From Blastomyces gilchristii SLH14081 (Eukaryota > Ascomycota > Eurotiomycetes > Onygenales > Ajellomycetaceae), in NCBI RefSeq assembly GCF_000003855.2, contig NW_003101653.1:125752-189751 (forward strand): 64,000 bases of DNA, written 5' to 3'. The position numbers and the translations under genes are program-made. Under the pieces are notes generated by a model. That model was not told the DNA's origin. It did not search any database and worked only from the letters and a program-made list of their open reading frames with translations. Shown here in pieces: positions 35,144 to 45,879 of this stretch (positions are counted from its first letter, which is position 1; each line of letters begins with the position of its first letter).

Positions 35144-35731
35144 TCACTTCAGTGATATAATGAATATAGTGATCAGTTATACTGTAGATGTAATGAAAGA
35201 GTTATTTAACTGCAGCTCAGTATGCTTGCATAGACTTGCTTAATCAACAGATAAGCTTAGCAGTTGTAAAAGATATATTGAGATAAGTGTATATAATAAG
35301 ATATTGAAGTGATTCAATAACTTACTGATATTTAAACTTATCAAAAGATTCAGAATCAGAGAGTAAATTAAAGACAAATTTCAAAAGAGTTCTTACAGCT
35401 CAGAAATTAGTCATTCTGAATTTCTTTAATATTAATTCAATATAGATGACTTATAACAGCTTGATATCACTGTTATTCTTCTCAATCTTCATACTTAAAT
35501 AGTAATTTACAGATTTCAGATGTTTCACTGTGAATTGATCAGTAATTTAATAAAACATCTGTTCAATAATATTCATATTAAGATTTATTAACTTGACATC
35601 ATTTATATAGAGAGTAAGAAATATCTGAAAATCTCTTTTGAATCAGAGACTCTTATCATGATAAGAGAATTTAAAGCTGATATTCTTGAGATGACTTGTA
35701 AGTAGATTGAATCACAAGTAGAGAGTCTGTT

Positions 35732-37517
35732 TATTATTATTATTATTCTTCTTCTTCAATTATAGATGTATGCAGTTAGAGACTATGACATCTACCTGAG
35801 AACTTTTGATTCTCAGGGTTTTTCTAATATCTATAGAGTTAACTATTATACATTTATCAATTTCAGATATGCAAAATCAGAAAATTCCAGCTCAGAATAT
35901 AAAAACTCTTTATAAATTATAGTATTTTAACATATTCTGATACTTTGAAACTATTTGAAAATATCATGATAAAAGAAAAGAGAACAAAGTCTTAAAGATA
36001 GACACATTAAATAAGTAGATAGAAAAAAATAGGAAAGAAAAAGTAAAGTAAAGAGAGACTATAACAAAATAACATTATTAAAAGATAGTATATAGCTGTT
36101 TTAACAGACTATATCTAATCAACTTTCATCTCTTCATATTCAGATATTTCTGAATTCAGTCATTTTCTTATAGCTGCTTGAGTTTCTGATAGAAAGTTTA
36201 TTAAGTATTTAATTCCTGTCTCAGTTGGGAATAAGAACCTCATATTTAATTGATTTAAATCATACTTTTCTTTCAATCTGACTCTGAGATTATTGTATAA
36301 TACACAGTGTATTACAATATGCTCAGGATTTTCATTTGCATTGCAGAATGAGCATTCTATTGAATCAAATCTATCATTAAATCTTTGTATATAAGATTTG
36401 AAATAATCATATTTTAGTTTCAGCTAAATTATAGATGAGAATATTTTCTTTTTACATTTAATTGAATAAGATTTTCACTTAAGTTTTATTTTAAATCTTG
36501 AATAATGTATACTCTTCTTTTGTTTCTGTCAGATTTTATTTCATTTATTTAAACAAGATTCTTTTTTCTTTCTCTTTATAAAAGATCAGAACACTGTTTT
36601 TTAAATAAATCTGCTAAATTCTGAACTCTTTTTTACAGCTAAATCAGTCAATTCATTATCATGAATATTTATATGAGTAGAAACTCAGTGTAGATAAATT
36701 ATCAGTTGTAATATTCTTCTCTTTTGAATTTTCAAAACAGAATTTAAAATCAGTTCAAGATTCATTTGATTATTATAAATCTGACTATTTCTAAGTCTTT
36801 TTAAAACAGCTTGACTATCAGAGAATATTCATATCTCTCTCAAACTATTTTCTCTTTTATGAGATTTTAATTCAATGAGTTTGAAAGCTTTCACTATTGC
36901 AAATAGTTCAGCATTAAAGACTTTAGATTCACAGTCTAAATTTCAGAAATCTGAGATAAAATTGATATTATCTTTAATATAAGCAATGCCTGCATCTAAT
37001 CTGTTCAAATTCTCATTTTTTGAGTCATCTGAGTAAATCAGAATAGAGTCTTTTATATTGATTATACAGATCTTCTTCAAATACTGTTCATATTCTCTCT
37101 CTTTAGATAGTTCACTTATTTGCAAGTTTATGAGAGATTCAAGGTTTTCTCTTCAGAGAGATATCTTCTCATGAACAACTTTTTCAACATTTAATAAAGA
37201 AAATTGATTTTTAATCAGTGAACATAGTCTGTATAGTTAGAAGAGTATTTTCTTTGAAGAATTATTTTCATTTCAATCAAGAAATCTATTTCAATTCAGT
37301 TCATTTCCTGAGTTAATTGATGAAAATGAAGAAGAGACTCTTTCTCTGATTATATAATTTGAGCTCATCTTTATAACTCTCAGAGTATAGTTCATACAGG
37401 CCTTTTCAAATCTAGTAGCAGAAGAGGGAATTGAAGCTTCAATTTCCATTACTTTAATAGAAGATGATTTGAATGCTCTCAGAATTCTTCTCAAAGCTTT
37501 GTTTTACAGACTTTGAA
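35732..37517 (-). mobile_element. 5'-truncated LINE (Tad-like) with RNase H
   Basis: Flanked by TAGAGAGTCTGTTTA (from 35719) and TAGAGAGCCTGTTTA (37518-37532), a 15-bp target duplication with one transition. The minus strand reads an RNase HI domain: Tyr-Ser-Asp-Asp-Ser-Lys-Asn-Glu near 37030, Ala-Glu-Leu-Phe-Ala-Ile near 36910, Phe-Ser-Asp-Ser-Gln-like near 36825, and His-Ile-Asn-Ile-His-Asp-Asn-Glu-Leu near 36675-36650. A C-terminal Cys-Ser-Phe-Cys...His-Ile-Val...His-Cys knuckle lies near 36360-36310, with a stop near 36116. The 3' end is an AAT repeat (35732-35750). Reverse transcriptase is missing, so this is a 5'-truncated copy. It interrupts copia F1; the uninterrupted sequence is seen near 40990. 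Confidence 0.85.
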
Positions 37518-39746
37518 TAGAGAGCCTGTTTAAGACTGTAGAGAGACTGCAGAAGCAGATATATACAATCAGTACTATTATCAAATTCAGTCAGTTACTT
37601 TATATAGAGCTGCTCATTAGATAGCAGACTCATATTCAGAAATGCTGTAATGAAATTAACTTAGTAAACATTTCAACTTTTTACTGCTATCACTGCAAGT
37701 ATAGCATGAATGACAGAGACAGAGATAATAAAGATATAGATATCATTGAAATCAACATTCTTTTCTTGATAAAAATTCTGAACAACTCATCTTGTCTTAT
37801 GAAATAATATACTGCTATTCACATCAGTTTTAACATGATAAACTCAGCAACTGTTAAGAATCTGAGTTTTAATAGTTAACTTATTCATAATCTTGAAAAA
37901 TTTATACTCAGCTGCAGAGTCAAGCTCTTTCTTCATAGCAGCTGCTTAAGTATCTTTTTACAGAGATGTAATTATCTTCTTATATATTTGCAGAACTTTA
38001 ATCTCTGCAATAGTCTCAGAGTCTCAGTATACAACACAGATCTTGAATGTATAATAAAATTAAAATTCAATAACACTGAATGTTTTCAGAGTAATAAGAT
38101 TGAAAGTTATAATATTTTTCTGAGATCTCTTATATCTTTTTGAAGTTGCAGGTGACTTCTCACTAACTTTCTTTCAGAGATATTTAACTTTGCAGTCTGT
38201 GACTATAGCAGTAGATAAGAGAGAGATATTCTTAACTAATATCTATACAGAGAGAAACTCTTCCTGCAGAGACACAGAGATCAGTAACAGATTAACATAG
38301 AGATAATTATTATAAGTGAGAATGTCTGTAGTCAGTGTGTAACATATATCAATTATATTGTGATTATTAAGTACTGAGCTCACTAGCTATAATAGTGTGG
38401 CATTCTCATTGAATTTCACACTGCTGAATATGATGACTTCATATTTTATAAAGTTTTATATTCTATATATAATCTCACTGTAATCTTCAATTAGAATTAT
38501 TCATTTACTGTATTTAGTGAACTTATTACAATCTTTTCAGAGATCTTCTTTGAGAATGTAAACAGATAATTCAACTGCTTACAAGTCACTACTATTTGAG
38601 AACAGTCTGTTCTTTCATACTTTATAGAGAGTTAGCAGGATTCAGTTTCTCAGTTGAATCACATTCAATAATAAGAGAGTGCTCATTGAGGCTATATTAA
38701 TATATAGTATCACTGTAAACACAGTCTTTGCTTATAGCTTGACTGATAGACCTGCTTATATTATTATAATATGAACTTTTAAGATAACAGTTTAAATGAA
38801 CTGTTCTGCAACATTATCTTGACCAAGAGTATAGAACTCTGTTAACTCTTATTTAATATTAAATTTAGTGAAAACTGCTTTTATCTGTTAATCACTTATT
38901 TCAGTACCTTCATCAGAATATGCAAATACAACTTTTATACTCAGATTTCAGAGATGTTTAAGATGAAAATTAATAATATTCAGCAGCTGATCTTTGTTCT
39001 TGAGAAAATAAGCAGTTTTATGATATGTAATATTATTCACTATAAGAAATAGATACCTGTAGTCTTGAGAAGATGAAGAAAAACTATCAAGAGTGTTAAA
39101 GAATTCACTGTCTTCTATAATATTAAAGTACAGACAGATACTGTGAGTATTAACTCTTATTATAGAGATTTATAAGATCGTCTTCTTAACTTTCACAAGT
39201 TTACAGATCTTACAGAACAGTATTTCAGAGCTCTTCTTAATTGTAATACTAGAGATAAGATCTTTTATCAGTTATTAAATGTCAGCAATATTCAAATGTT
39301 CTAGATAAATATGTTATATAAAGAGTATATTATTGTAATTCAGAAATGCTTATGTAACTGTAGCTAGAGTAGCTTTACAGATGCTATAAATAGAATAAAT
39401 ATAATAATTTATTTTCATAGTATAGAAGTGTTAATTCTATTCATTAATCATCTTAAAATTAATAATGTAATCATTCTTATCTCAAAGAAGTTCAAAGTCA
39501 AATTCTTTATTAACAAGCTGACTGAAGCTTAAGAGATTATAAAAGACTGTTAATAAGTAGTAAATATTCTACAGATTCAATTTCATTTTATTTATATAAA
39601 TACAGATCTTATTAATATCAGTGAATATAATCAGCTTATCACTGATTTCTTCTACAATGTCAAGTTCTTCTTTATTATCTGAAGTGTGTATATATTTGAT
39701 GACACTTCTATCAGATGTCATAGTGTAGAAAGCTGCAGTGTTCAAG

Positions 39747-40124
39747 TTTCTCAGTGACTGAATGATTAATTAATACGGTCATCTGGTAGCGCCTTGGCGT
39801 GAGAAAACCAAGGCGTGTGGGTTCGAAACCCGCAGGGAATACATTAAATTCAGAACTCAAGCACCTCAGGTTTCTAATAAATACAGAGATGTACAAATCA
39901 CTTCAACAAATTGCTCTATGTTTCTGGGATGAGAAGTTATTATCACATGTATTTAATTGTCACTTCTTTGTATTTTCTATGTTCTTGTTATCTTGACATG
40001 ATCTCAACACCTGTATTTTCTCCTGTATAATCAACACTTGGCCTGTATTCAACATCATGCAAGGACTCATCATAAGCTCCGCTTGTATATAAGTATAATG
40101 AAAGAATAATAATAATAATAATAA
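39747..40124 (+). mobile_element. tRNA-derived SINE, copy 1 (plus)
   Basis: 378 bp between TGCAGTGTTCAAG (39734-39746) and TGCAGTGTTTAAG (40125-40137), a 13-bp target duplication with one transition. The head resembles a class II tRNA (Ser/Leu type): a mutated A-box near 39753-39770 and a B-box GGGTTCGAAACCC at 39819-39831. The body is unrelated to tRNA and ends in an AAT repeat (40105-40124). It is non-coding and would be transcribed by RNA polymerase III from the internal boxes. The head is partly mutated. Confidence 0.88.
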
Positions 40125-40539
40125 TGCAGTGTTTAAGTATTATAGAGAATTTCTACAGACTGTAGCAGCAGATAGAGCTTTTACAGTTAATATAAAGTTA
40201 AAGTTCTTTTCACTGATAAAGAATGTTGCATTCTTTTTAGCATAGTATTCAATTGCAGAACAGTTAATTCTTTGATATTCTAATAATTGATCTTTTCAGT
40301 TCTTAAGAAAGTAATCAGTTTTATCATGTCTGCAGCAGAGGTAATACTTACACTTTATCACTGTGTTAAATGCATTCTTACAGTAAAGATTGAATGTATT
40401 TGTTTCTCTGCTGTAATTGATTTACTGTGATCTAAGCTTGCTTATCTCAGTGAGTTCTGCTTTGTTATCATTATTCTTATTCTTTTTCTTTCTCTTTTTC
40501 TTTTCAGCTTCTTTCACTAATATTCTCTTCTTATTATTA

Positions 40540-40645
40540 TTTGATCTAACAACTTGCCCTCTCTTGACATTTATTTCCCGAGGGGAAGGCCGTCAATTGA
40601 GGCTTTATAATAGCGTAGTTAATCACTACGCCACCGGGCCGAATT
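40540..40645 (-). repeat. Second tRNA-like short repeat
   Basis: The minus strand reads CGGCCCGGTGGCGTAGTGAT followed by TAACTACGC, an A-box-like D-arm, then a body with CGGCCTTCCCCTCGGG and an AAT-rich tail toward 40540. Unlike its surroundings it is CpG-rich. No clear B-box or target duplication was found, so it may be a short or truncated SINE of another family, not a working tRNA. It sits at the junction of two copia fragments. Confidence 0.45.
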
Positions 40646-42091
40646 TTATAAAAGTTCTTATAACTTTAAAGTCTGTTATTCTGTACTTATTCAATATTAA
40701 TTCAATATAGATAAATTCTAAGAGTTAAATACTACTTTCATTCTTTTTAATTTTTATATTTAAGTAATAATTAACAGAGCTAAGATCTTTCACAGTAAAT
40801 TAATCAGTGATTTATATAAACATCTATTTAAAAGTATTTATATCTTAGTCTATAAGTGTAACATTATTTATATATAGAGTGAGATAGATTTAAGAGTCTC
40901 TTTTAAATCAGAGACTCTTATTATAATGAGAGAACTTGAAATTAATATCTTTTAAATAATTTATAAGAAGATTTAATCACAGATAAAGTGCCTGTTTTAA
41001 ACTGTAGAGAGATTATATAAGTAAATAGATATAGTTAATACTATTATTGAAATCAGTCAGCTGTTTTATATAGAGTTACTTATTAAATGAAAGATCTGTA
41101 TTTAGAAACACTGAAATAAAGTTAACTTAATAAACATTTCAGATCTGAATTACTGTAATTATAAGTATTATACAAATAACAGAGATGAAAATAACAGATA
41201 TATAGATATCACTGAAGTTAATATATTTTTATTAAGAGAAGTTTTAAATAAGTCATCTTACTTTATAGAGTATAATATTACTATTTATATTAAATTTAAT
41301 ACAATAAACTTAGTAGTTATCAAGAACTCAGATTTTAACATTCAGCTTGTTTACTATTTTAAATATTTTATACTTAGCTGCAGAGTTAAGCTTCTTTTTT
41401 ATTACAGCTACTTAAACTTTCTTCTGTAAGTATTTAACTATTTCTTTATATATTTACAGAACTTTAATTTCTATAATAGTCTCAGAGCTCTGATATGCAA
41501 TACAGATCTTAAATATGTAATAGAGCTGAAATTTAATAATACTGAATATCTTCAGAGTAATAAGATTAAAAGCTATAATATTTTTTCAAGATCTTCAATA
41601 TCTTTTCAGAGATGTAAGTGACTTCTCAGTAACTTTCTTTCAAGAGTATCTGACTTTACAGTCTTATTATTATTATTATTATTATTCTTTCATTATACTC
41701 ATATGCAAGCGGAGCTTATTATGAGTCCTTGCGTGATGTTAAATACAGGTCAAGTGTTGATTATACAGGAGGAAATACAGGTGTTGAGACCATGCCAAGA
41801 TAATGAGAACATAGGAAAATACAAAGGAGTGACAATTAGATACATGCAATAGTAACTTCCCAGCCCAGGAATATAGAGCAATTCATTGAAGCGATTTGTA
41901 CACCTCTGTATTTATTAGAAACCTGAGGTGCTTGAGTTCCGGATTTAATGTATCCTCTGCAGGTTTCAAACCCACGTGCCTTGATTTCCCATGCTAAGGC
42001 GCTACCGGGTGGCCGCATTAACCATTCGGCCACCGGGGCGACTTTACAGTCTGTGACAGTGATAGTGAATAAGAGAGTAATATCTTTCAGA
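40646..42091 (-). mobile_element. Ty1/copia fragment F2, minus strand, interrupted by SINE
   Basis: Parallels 35380-35717 plus 37533-38240 of F1 in the same order and strand, so it is a second copy covering part of RT. Heavily mutated. A SINE is inserted at 41665-42039. Confidence 0.65.
41665..42039 (-). mobile_element. tRNA-derived SINE, copy 2 (minus), well preserved
   Basis: Flanked by GACTTTACAGTCT at 41652-41664 and 42040-42052, a perfect 13-bp target duplication. On the minus strand it starts GCCCCGGTGGCCGAATGGTT (A-box, class II tRNA-like), has the B-box region GTGGGTTTGAAACC near 41974-41961, and ends in an AAT repeat (41665-41688). The CpG-rich head is preserved, unlike copy 1. About 375 bp. 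Confidence 0.9.
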
Positions 42092-42990
42092 GATTGACTG
42101 ACTATGTAACTGTATCTAGACTGGCCGCTGGGACCATGAATTTCACATTTAGTCCCATTTGGTCTGGTCTCATACATTTCTTGGCGTGAATCCCGCTGGG
42201 ACTGGCTATCAAAAAAACATGTAAAGTGACTATATATCAGATCTTAAAATGAAACCATGACTTGAAAAAAATGAGAAAGTGGTCTCATTTAGTCTCATTT
42301 AGTCTCATTCTTGGCATAAAGTTACTATTTTTAGACATTTTAAGGTTTTTTTTAGACTATTTTTAATTTTTTAAAAAGTAATGCTTTTTGATAACACTCA
42401 AATGAGATTTAAAGTCATTTAAAGCAATAAAAATAATTTAAATTGAGAAGTGAAAATCATGATCTTATTTGAAAAATGTGACAAGAGGAGACAGTAAGTC
42501 TCACTGAGACAGTATGAAACTACTATCTAATGTTAAAACCATGTAATGGGATCAGTTGAATTGATAATAAGACTATCAAAAAATCTGGTTCTGGTCTCAG
42601 ACACAGTCACACAGTCAGTCTAACTGTATCTGAGATCAGAATCAGAATATTTAATAGTCTTATTATTAATTTAATTAATTTTGTTACATAGTATTAAGAT
42701 TAGAGACTAGTCTTATACTGTCTTAGTTAGACTTACTATTTACTTTCATTACATTTTTAAAATAAGATAATGATTTTCACTTCTTAATTTAAATTTATTT
42801 TATTACTCTAAATGACTTTAAATCTTATTTAAGCATTCTCAAATATCATTACTTTTTAAAAAATTAAAAATAGTTTATAAAAAACTTTAAAATCTCTAAA
42901 AATAGTAACTTTATACTAAGAATAAGATTAAATAAAATTAAATAAGATCACTTTCTTAATTTTTCTAAGTTATAGTTTCATTTTAAAATT
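42092..42990 (+). mobile_element. Older hAT-type MITE split by a younger copy
   Basis: Positions 42092-42116 (AGATTGACTGACTATGTAAC...) and 42631 to about 42990 are the two parts of a strongly AT-shifted MITE in plus orientation. A younger MITE sits between them. Its right end is lost at a decayed SINE tail (ATT repeat). Confidence 0.75.
42117..42622 (-). mobile_element. hAT-type MITE, 506 bp, nested in older MITE
   Basis: TAGACTGGCCGC...CAGTCAGTCTA with ACTGTATC at 42109-42116 and 42623-42630 as a perfect 8-bp target duplication. Minus orientation like the 1301 copy and nearly identical to it. Little mutated. Confidence 0.9.
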
Positions 42991-42997
42991 TGATTAA

Positions 42998-43339
42998 TTA
43001 TTATTATTATTATTATTCTTTTATTATACTTATTTATATACAAGCGAAGCTTATGATGAGTTCTTGTGTAATATTAAATACAGATTAAGTATTAGTTTGT
43101 AAGAAATCTCACTTCTTATAGATTCTTTACCTCTATTTCTATCTCTTATGTAATTAATAGAGTTAGCAGCTCTTGACTATATACAACTATATAGACTGAA
43201 GCTCATGAATACTATTATATATTTACTCTTTACATTTATCTTTCTATTATAAATACTTCTAGTAGCTATCAGTACATATTACATCAAGCTGTAAATACTT
43301 AAATAATCATTTATAAGTACTTATTCTTATATTTCAAGC
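42998..43339. repeat. SINE 3' tail fragment and unassigned repeat
   Basis: 42998 to about 43090 matches the 3' end of the SINE in minus orientation (ATT repeat, then ACAAGCGAAGCTTATGATGA), truncated. 43090-43330 matches 4664-4925, an unassigned repeat. Confidence 0.6.
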
Positions 43340-43740
43340 TGTGATGAGCTGCGCCCGATCATTATATAGACTGTTCCTTTACACTTCATAGATTCCGCTG
43401 AAAGCTCCGATTCTCAGTCATTCTCAATCACTGATTCTCAGCTGAAAAACTCATGAAATTCCTATTCTTCTGCTCTGAAGCTCCACCGCGTACACACTGT
43501 GTATGTGTATAAATATTCACTTCAATCACTGATTCTTGCACTTTCTCTTTCTTTTTCTTCTTTAATGTTTTTCTCTTTGTTATATAAGATCTATATATTA
43601 TACTAATCTATTCAGTGTAGACCTCTTACATTAGAAAAATGTTCATCATCTTCTTATTAGAAATAATTATTCACATTTATTATCTTCTTGTTAGAAATAA
43701 TTACTCACTGAGATATCTGAACACATAATAACATATAAGA
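43340..43740 (+). repeat. Element D 5' LTR (right end approximate)
   Basis: Matches 48760-48921 and 49428-49546, and reversed 3890-4212. Contains TATATAAGATC-like promoter sequence near 43585. The 3' boundary was not fixed. Confidence 0.65.
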
Positions 43741-43929
43741 AATAGAGAAAGAGTTAAATAGTTAAGCAGACACTGAGTTCTCAGATAGAAGCTTGCTTAT
43801 CAGTCACTCTGACCTTATAACAAAATCTTACAAAGAGAGTAAAATCTTACAAGAGAATATCAGTAAAAGATCTGAGTGTTCTGACATCTCAGACTTATGA
43901 GATATTCATATAATTACACATCTAACAAT

Positions 43930-45020
43930 CAATATAATCATGTCTAATGATAATATGAGAGAACTCTTGAATGTGAGTATAGATACAATATCACAGTGAC
44001 TCTGAGCAATGTTAAAATTACAACAGTAACAGATAGCTGATATGCATGCAACTTAACAACTTCAATACAAGGAAATTCAATGATTAACTTAATAAGAAAT
44101 TCATGCAATTTCAACATCTACAGAATTAAATACAAAAGTGCTGAAAGAACACTTAGATACTCTTATATATTTCAATACTTCTGATCTCACTCTCTACTCA
44201 TTATAAAGGATGAAAATACTCATGAAACTGAGTGTGAATAAAGATGTCATCAGTTCACTAATCAATCAAGATTAGTATATCAATGAATAATTGAAGAATT
44301 ATATGAAATAAAAGTTTTATTCATGAATGAAAGCATGTGAATCAGTGTTGTAAATGCCTGATAATATTATCAAATATCTTGATATTCTGTTCTAAGACAC
44401 TACTATGTAACAGAAAGTGTTAGATTGATTACAGAGTATTTAACAGAGAAACACTTCTCTTATAACATTCATCTCTGACTTTGACACTAAAATCTTAGAA
44501 GCAGGTGATCAATCTTGATAGAATTGAATGAAGATTAATATGCTTAAGAAGATATTAACTTTTAAACTCTTACAGACTCTTATAAGTGTAAATAAAGACT
44601 TAACTTATAAAGGCTTCTACACACAGCTCTGGACATTGAATGACTGTCTTATCAAGCTCAAGAGTATACAGAACAGTGATAGAAGATATTACACTTACAC
44701 ACTTATGCTGAGAAATAACTCAGTCACTCATATATCTACACTGAGAAATAATAACAATGATGCAGATGCTATGAACTGAGTAGACTTGAATATCTATACA
44801 TAAGCAAGAGTCTCTGTCATCTGAACAGACTTCTGAGTTTCTGAGATCACTTCTGAAGAAGTTGCTGATCAACATCAATGAGAAGTATGTATCAACTGTA
44901 ATCAATCAGAGTACACTGCTTTCAACTGTTGATCAGTCTATGTACCTTCTCACTCAAAGAATGAATCAGCATCTGTCTGTGTCAACCATGTTACATTAGA
45001 GAAGGATTCAGAAGATAACT
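43930..45020 (+). pseudogene. Element D gag remnant
   Basis: Contains a zinc-knuckle outline at 44888-44929: Cys-Ile-Asn-Cys-Asn-Gln-Ser-Glu-Tyr-Thr-Ala-Phe-Asn-Cys, the CX2CX4HX4C pattern with His changed to Tyr. An open stretch at 44528-44779 lies in gag. Confidence 0.75.
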
Positions 45021-45879
45021 ATGAAAATATCTCAATGAAACAGGGAAAAGATTAGCTTCTGTTCAAATTTGTACACAGAAGCTTGAAGAGATTGAATGAT
45101 AATAATTTAAAGAGAAAATGATAATGAATGTGATTCTTGTATCTACTGTGATTGATAATATATATAATATGAAAGCCATGATAGACAGCAGTCTATGTTA
45201 TTATATAATGATTAAATCTTCAGTTGTAAGATGTTACAACCTTCAGTGTATTCTCTTATCAAAATCCTGACTTCTTGCAGAATTTGATGACTTAAAAGAC
45301 ATTTGTATCTGTTATATAATAAAGTTGAACATAGATGTCAGAGAATATTAATATGAAGATGTCTACATATATGAAGTTGATAATCTTAATTATAATCTTA
45401 TATTAGAACTGATCTGACTATCTGAACAAGGCATCTTGTTGAACACTTAAAACAGGAGTTTAATATTCCCTAATAATGATAGAATTCATGAAGATGATAT
45501 TTATAAGACTATGAATCTGACACAGATCTCTGTCAACATCTATGAAATGCTCTGAAAAGAAAGTTGCTGAAAAGATTGCTGATAGCAGAATTATATAGCA
45601 ATCTATTTCATTAGTCTGATTAATATTAAGAAAGCTCTAGAGAAGTTATTCTGTACTATAATAATAGATTCTCATACAAAACTCTCTTAATAATATCATG
45701 AATATCTAGATGTCTTTTAACAAGATAATACTATGAATATACTCTCTTTATGAGGCTCAGGAGTAGATCACAGTATCAAGTTAGAAAAGAAGAATGATAA
45801 GAACTCTGAGTCACTATAAGGCCTTCTTTATAATATGTCTTGAGATGAACTTCTTCTTCCTTGAAAGACACTCAATAAT

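Larger units (their letters stand above)
35149..40565 (-). mobile_element. Ty1/copia element F1, minus strand, interrupted by LINE and SINE
   Basis: Read on the minus strand, from right to left: a gag zinc-knuckle outline near 40345-40300 (Cys-Lys-Tyr-Tyr...Asp-Lys-Thr-Asp); integrase-side sequence; then copia reverse transcriptase between about 38060 and 37533. The latter shows Phe-Tyr-Gln, Phe-Ile-Thr-Ala-Phe-Leu-Asn, then Leu-Leu-Gln-Ser-Leu-Tyr-Ser-Leu-Lys-Gln, where the family has Tyr-Gly-Leu-Lys-Gln. RT continues left of the LINE (35732-37517). No LTRs were found. Many stops. Confidence 0.72.

Noticed and set aside
39819..39831. Perfect tRNA B-box, possible tRNA gene
   Set aside because: It is the head of a SINE with a non-tRNA body, AAT tail and target duplication; the acceptor stem does not close.
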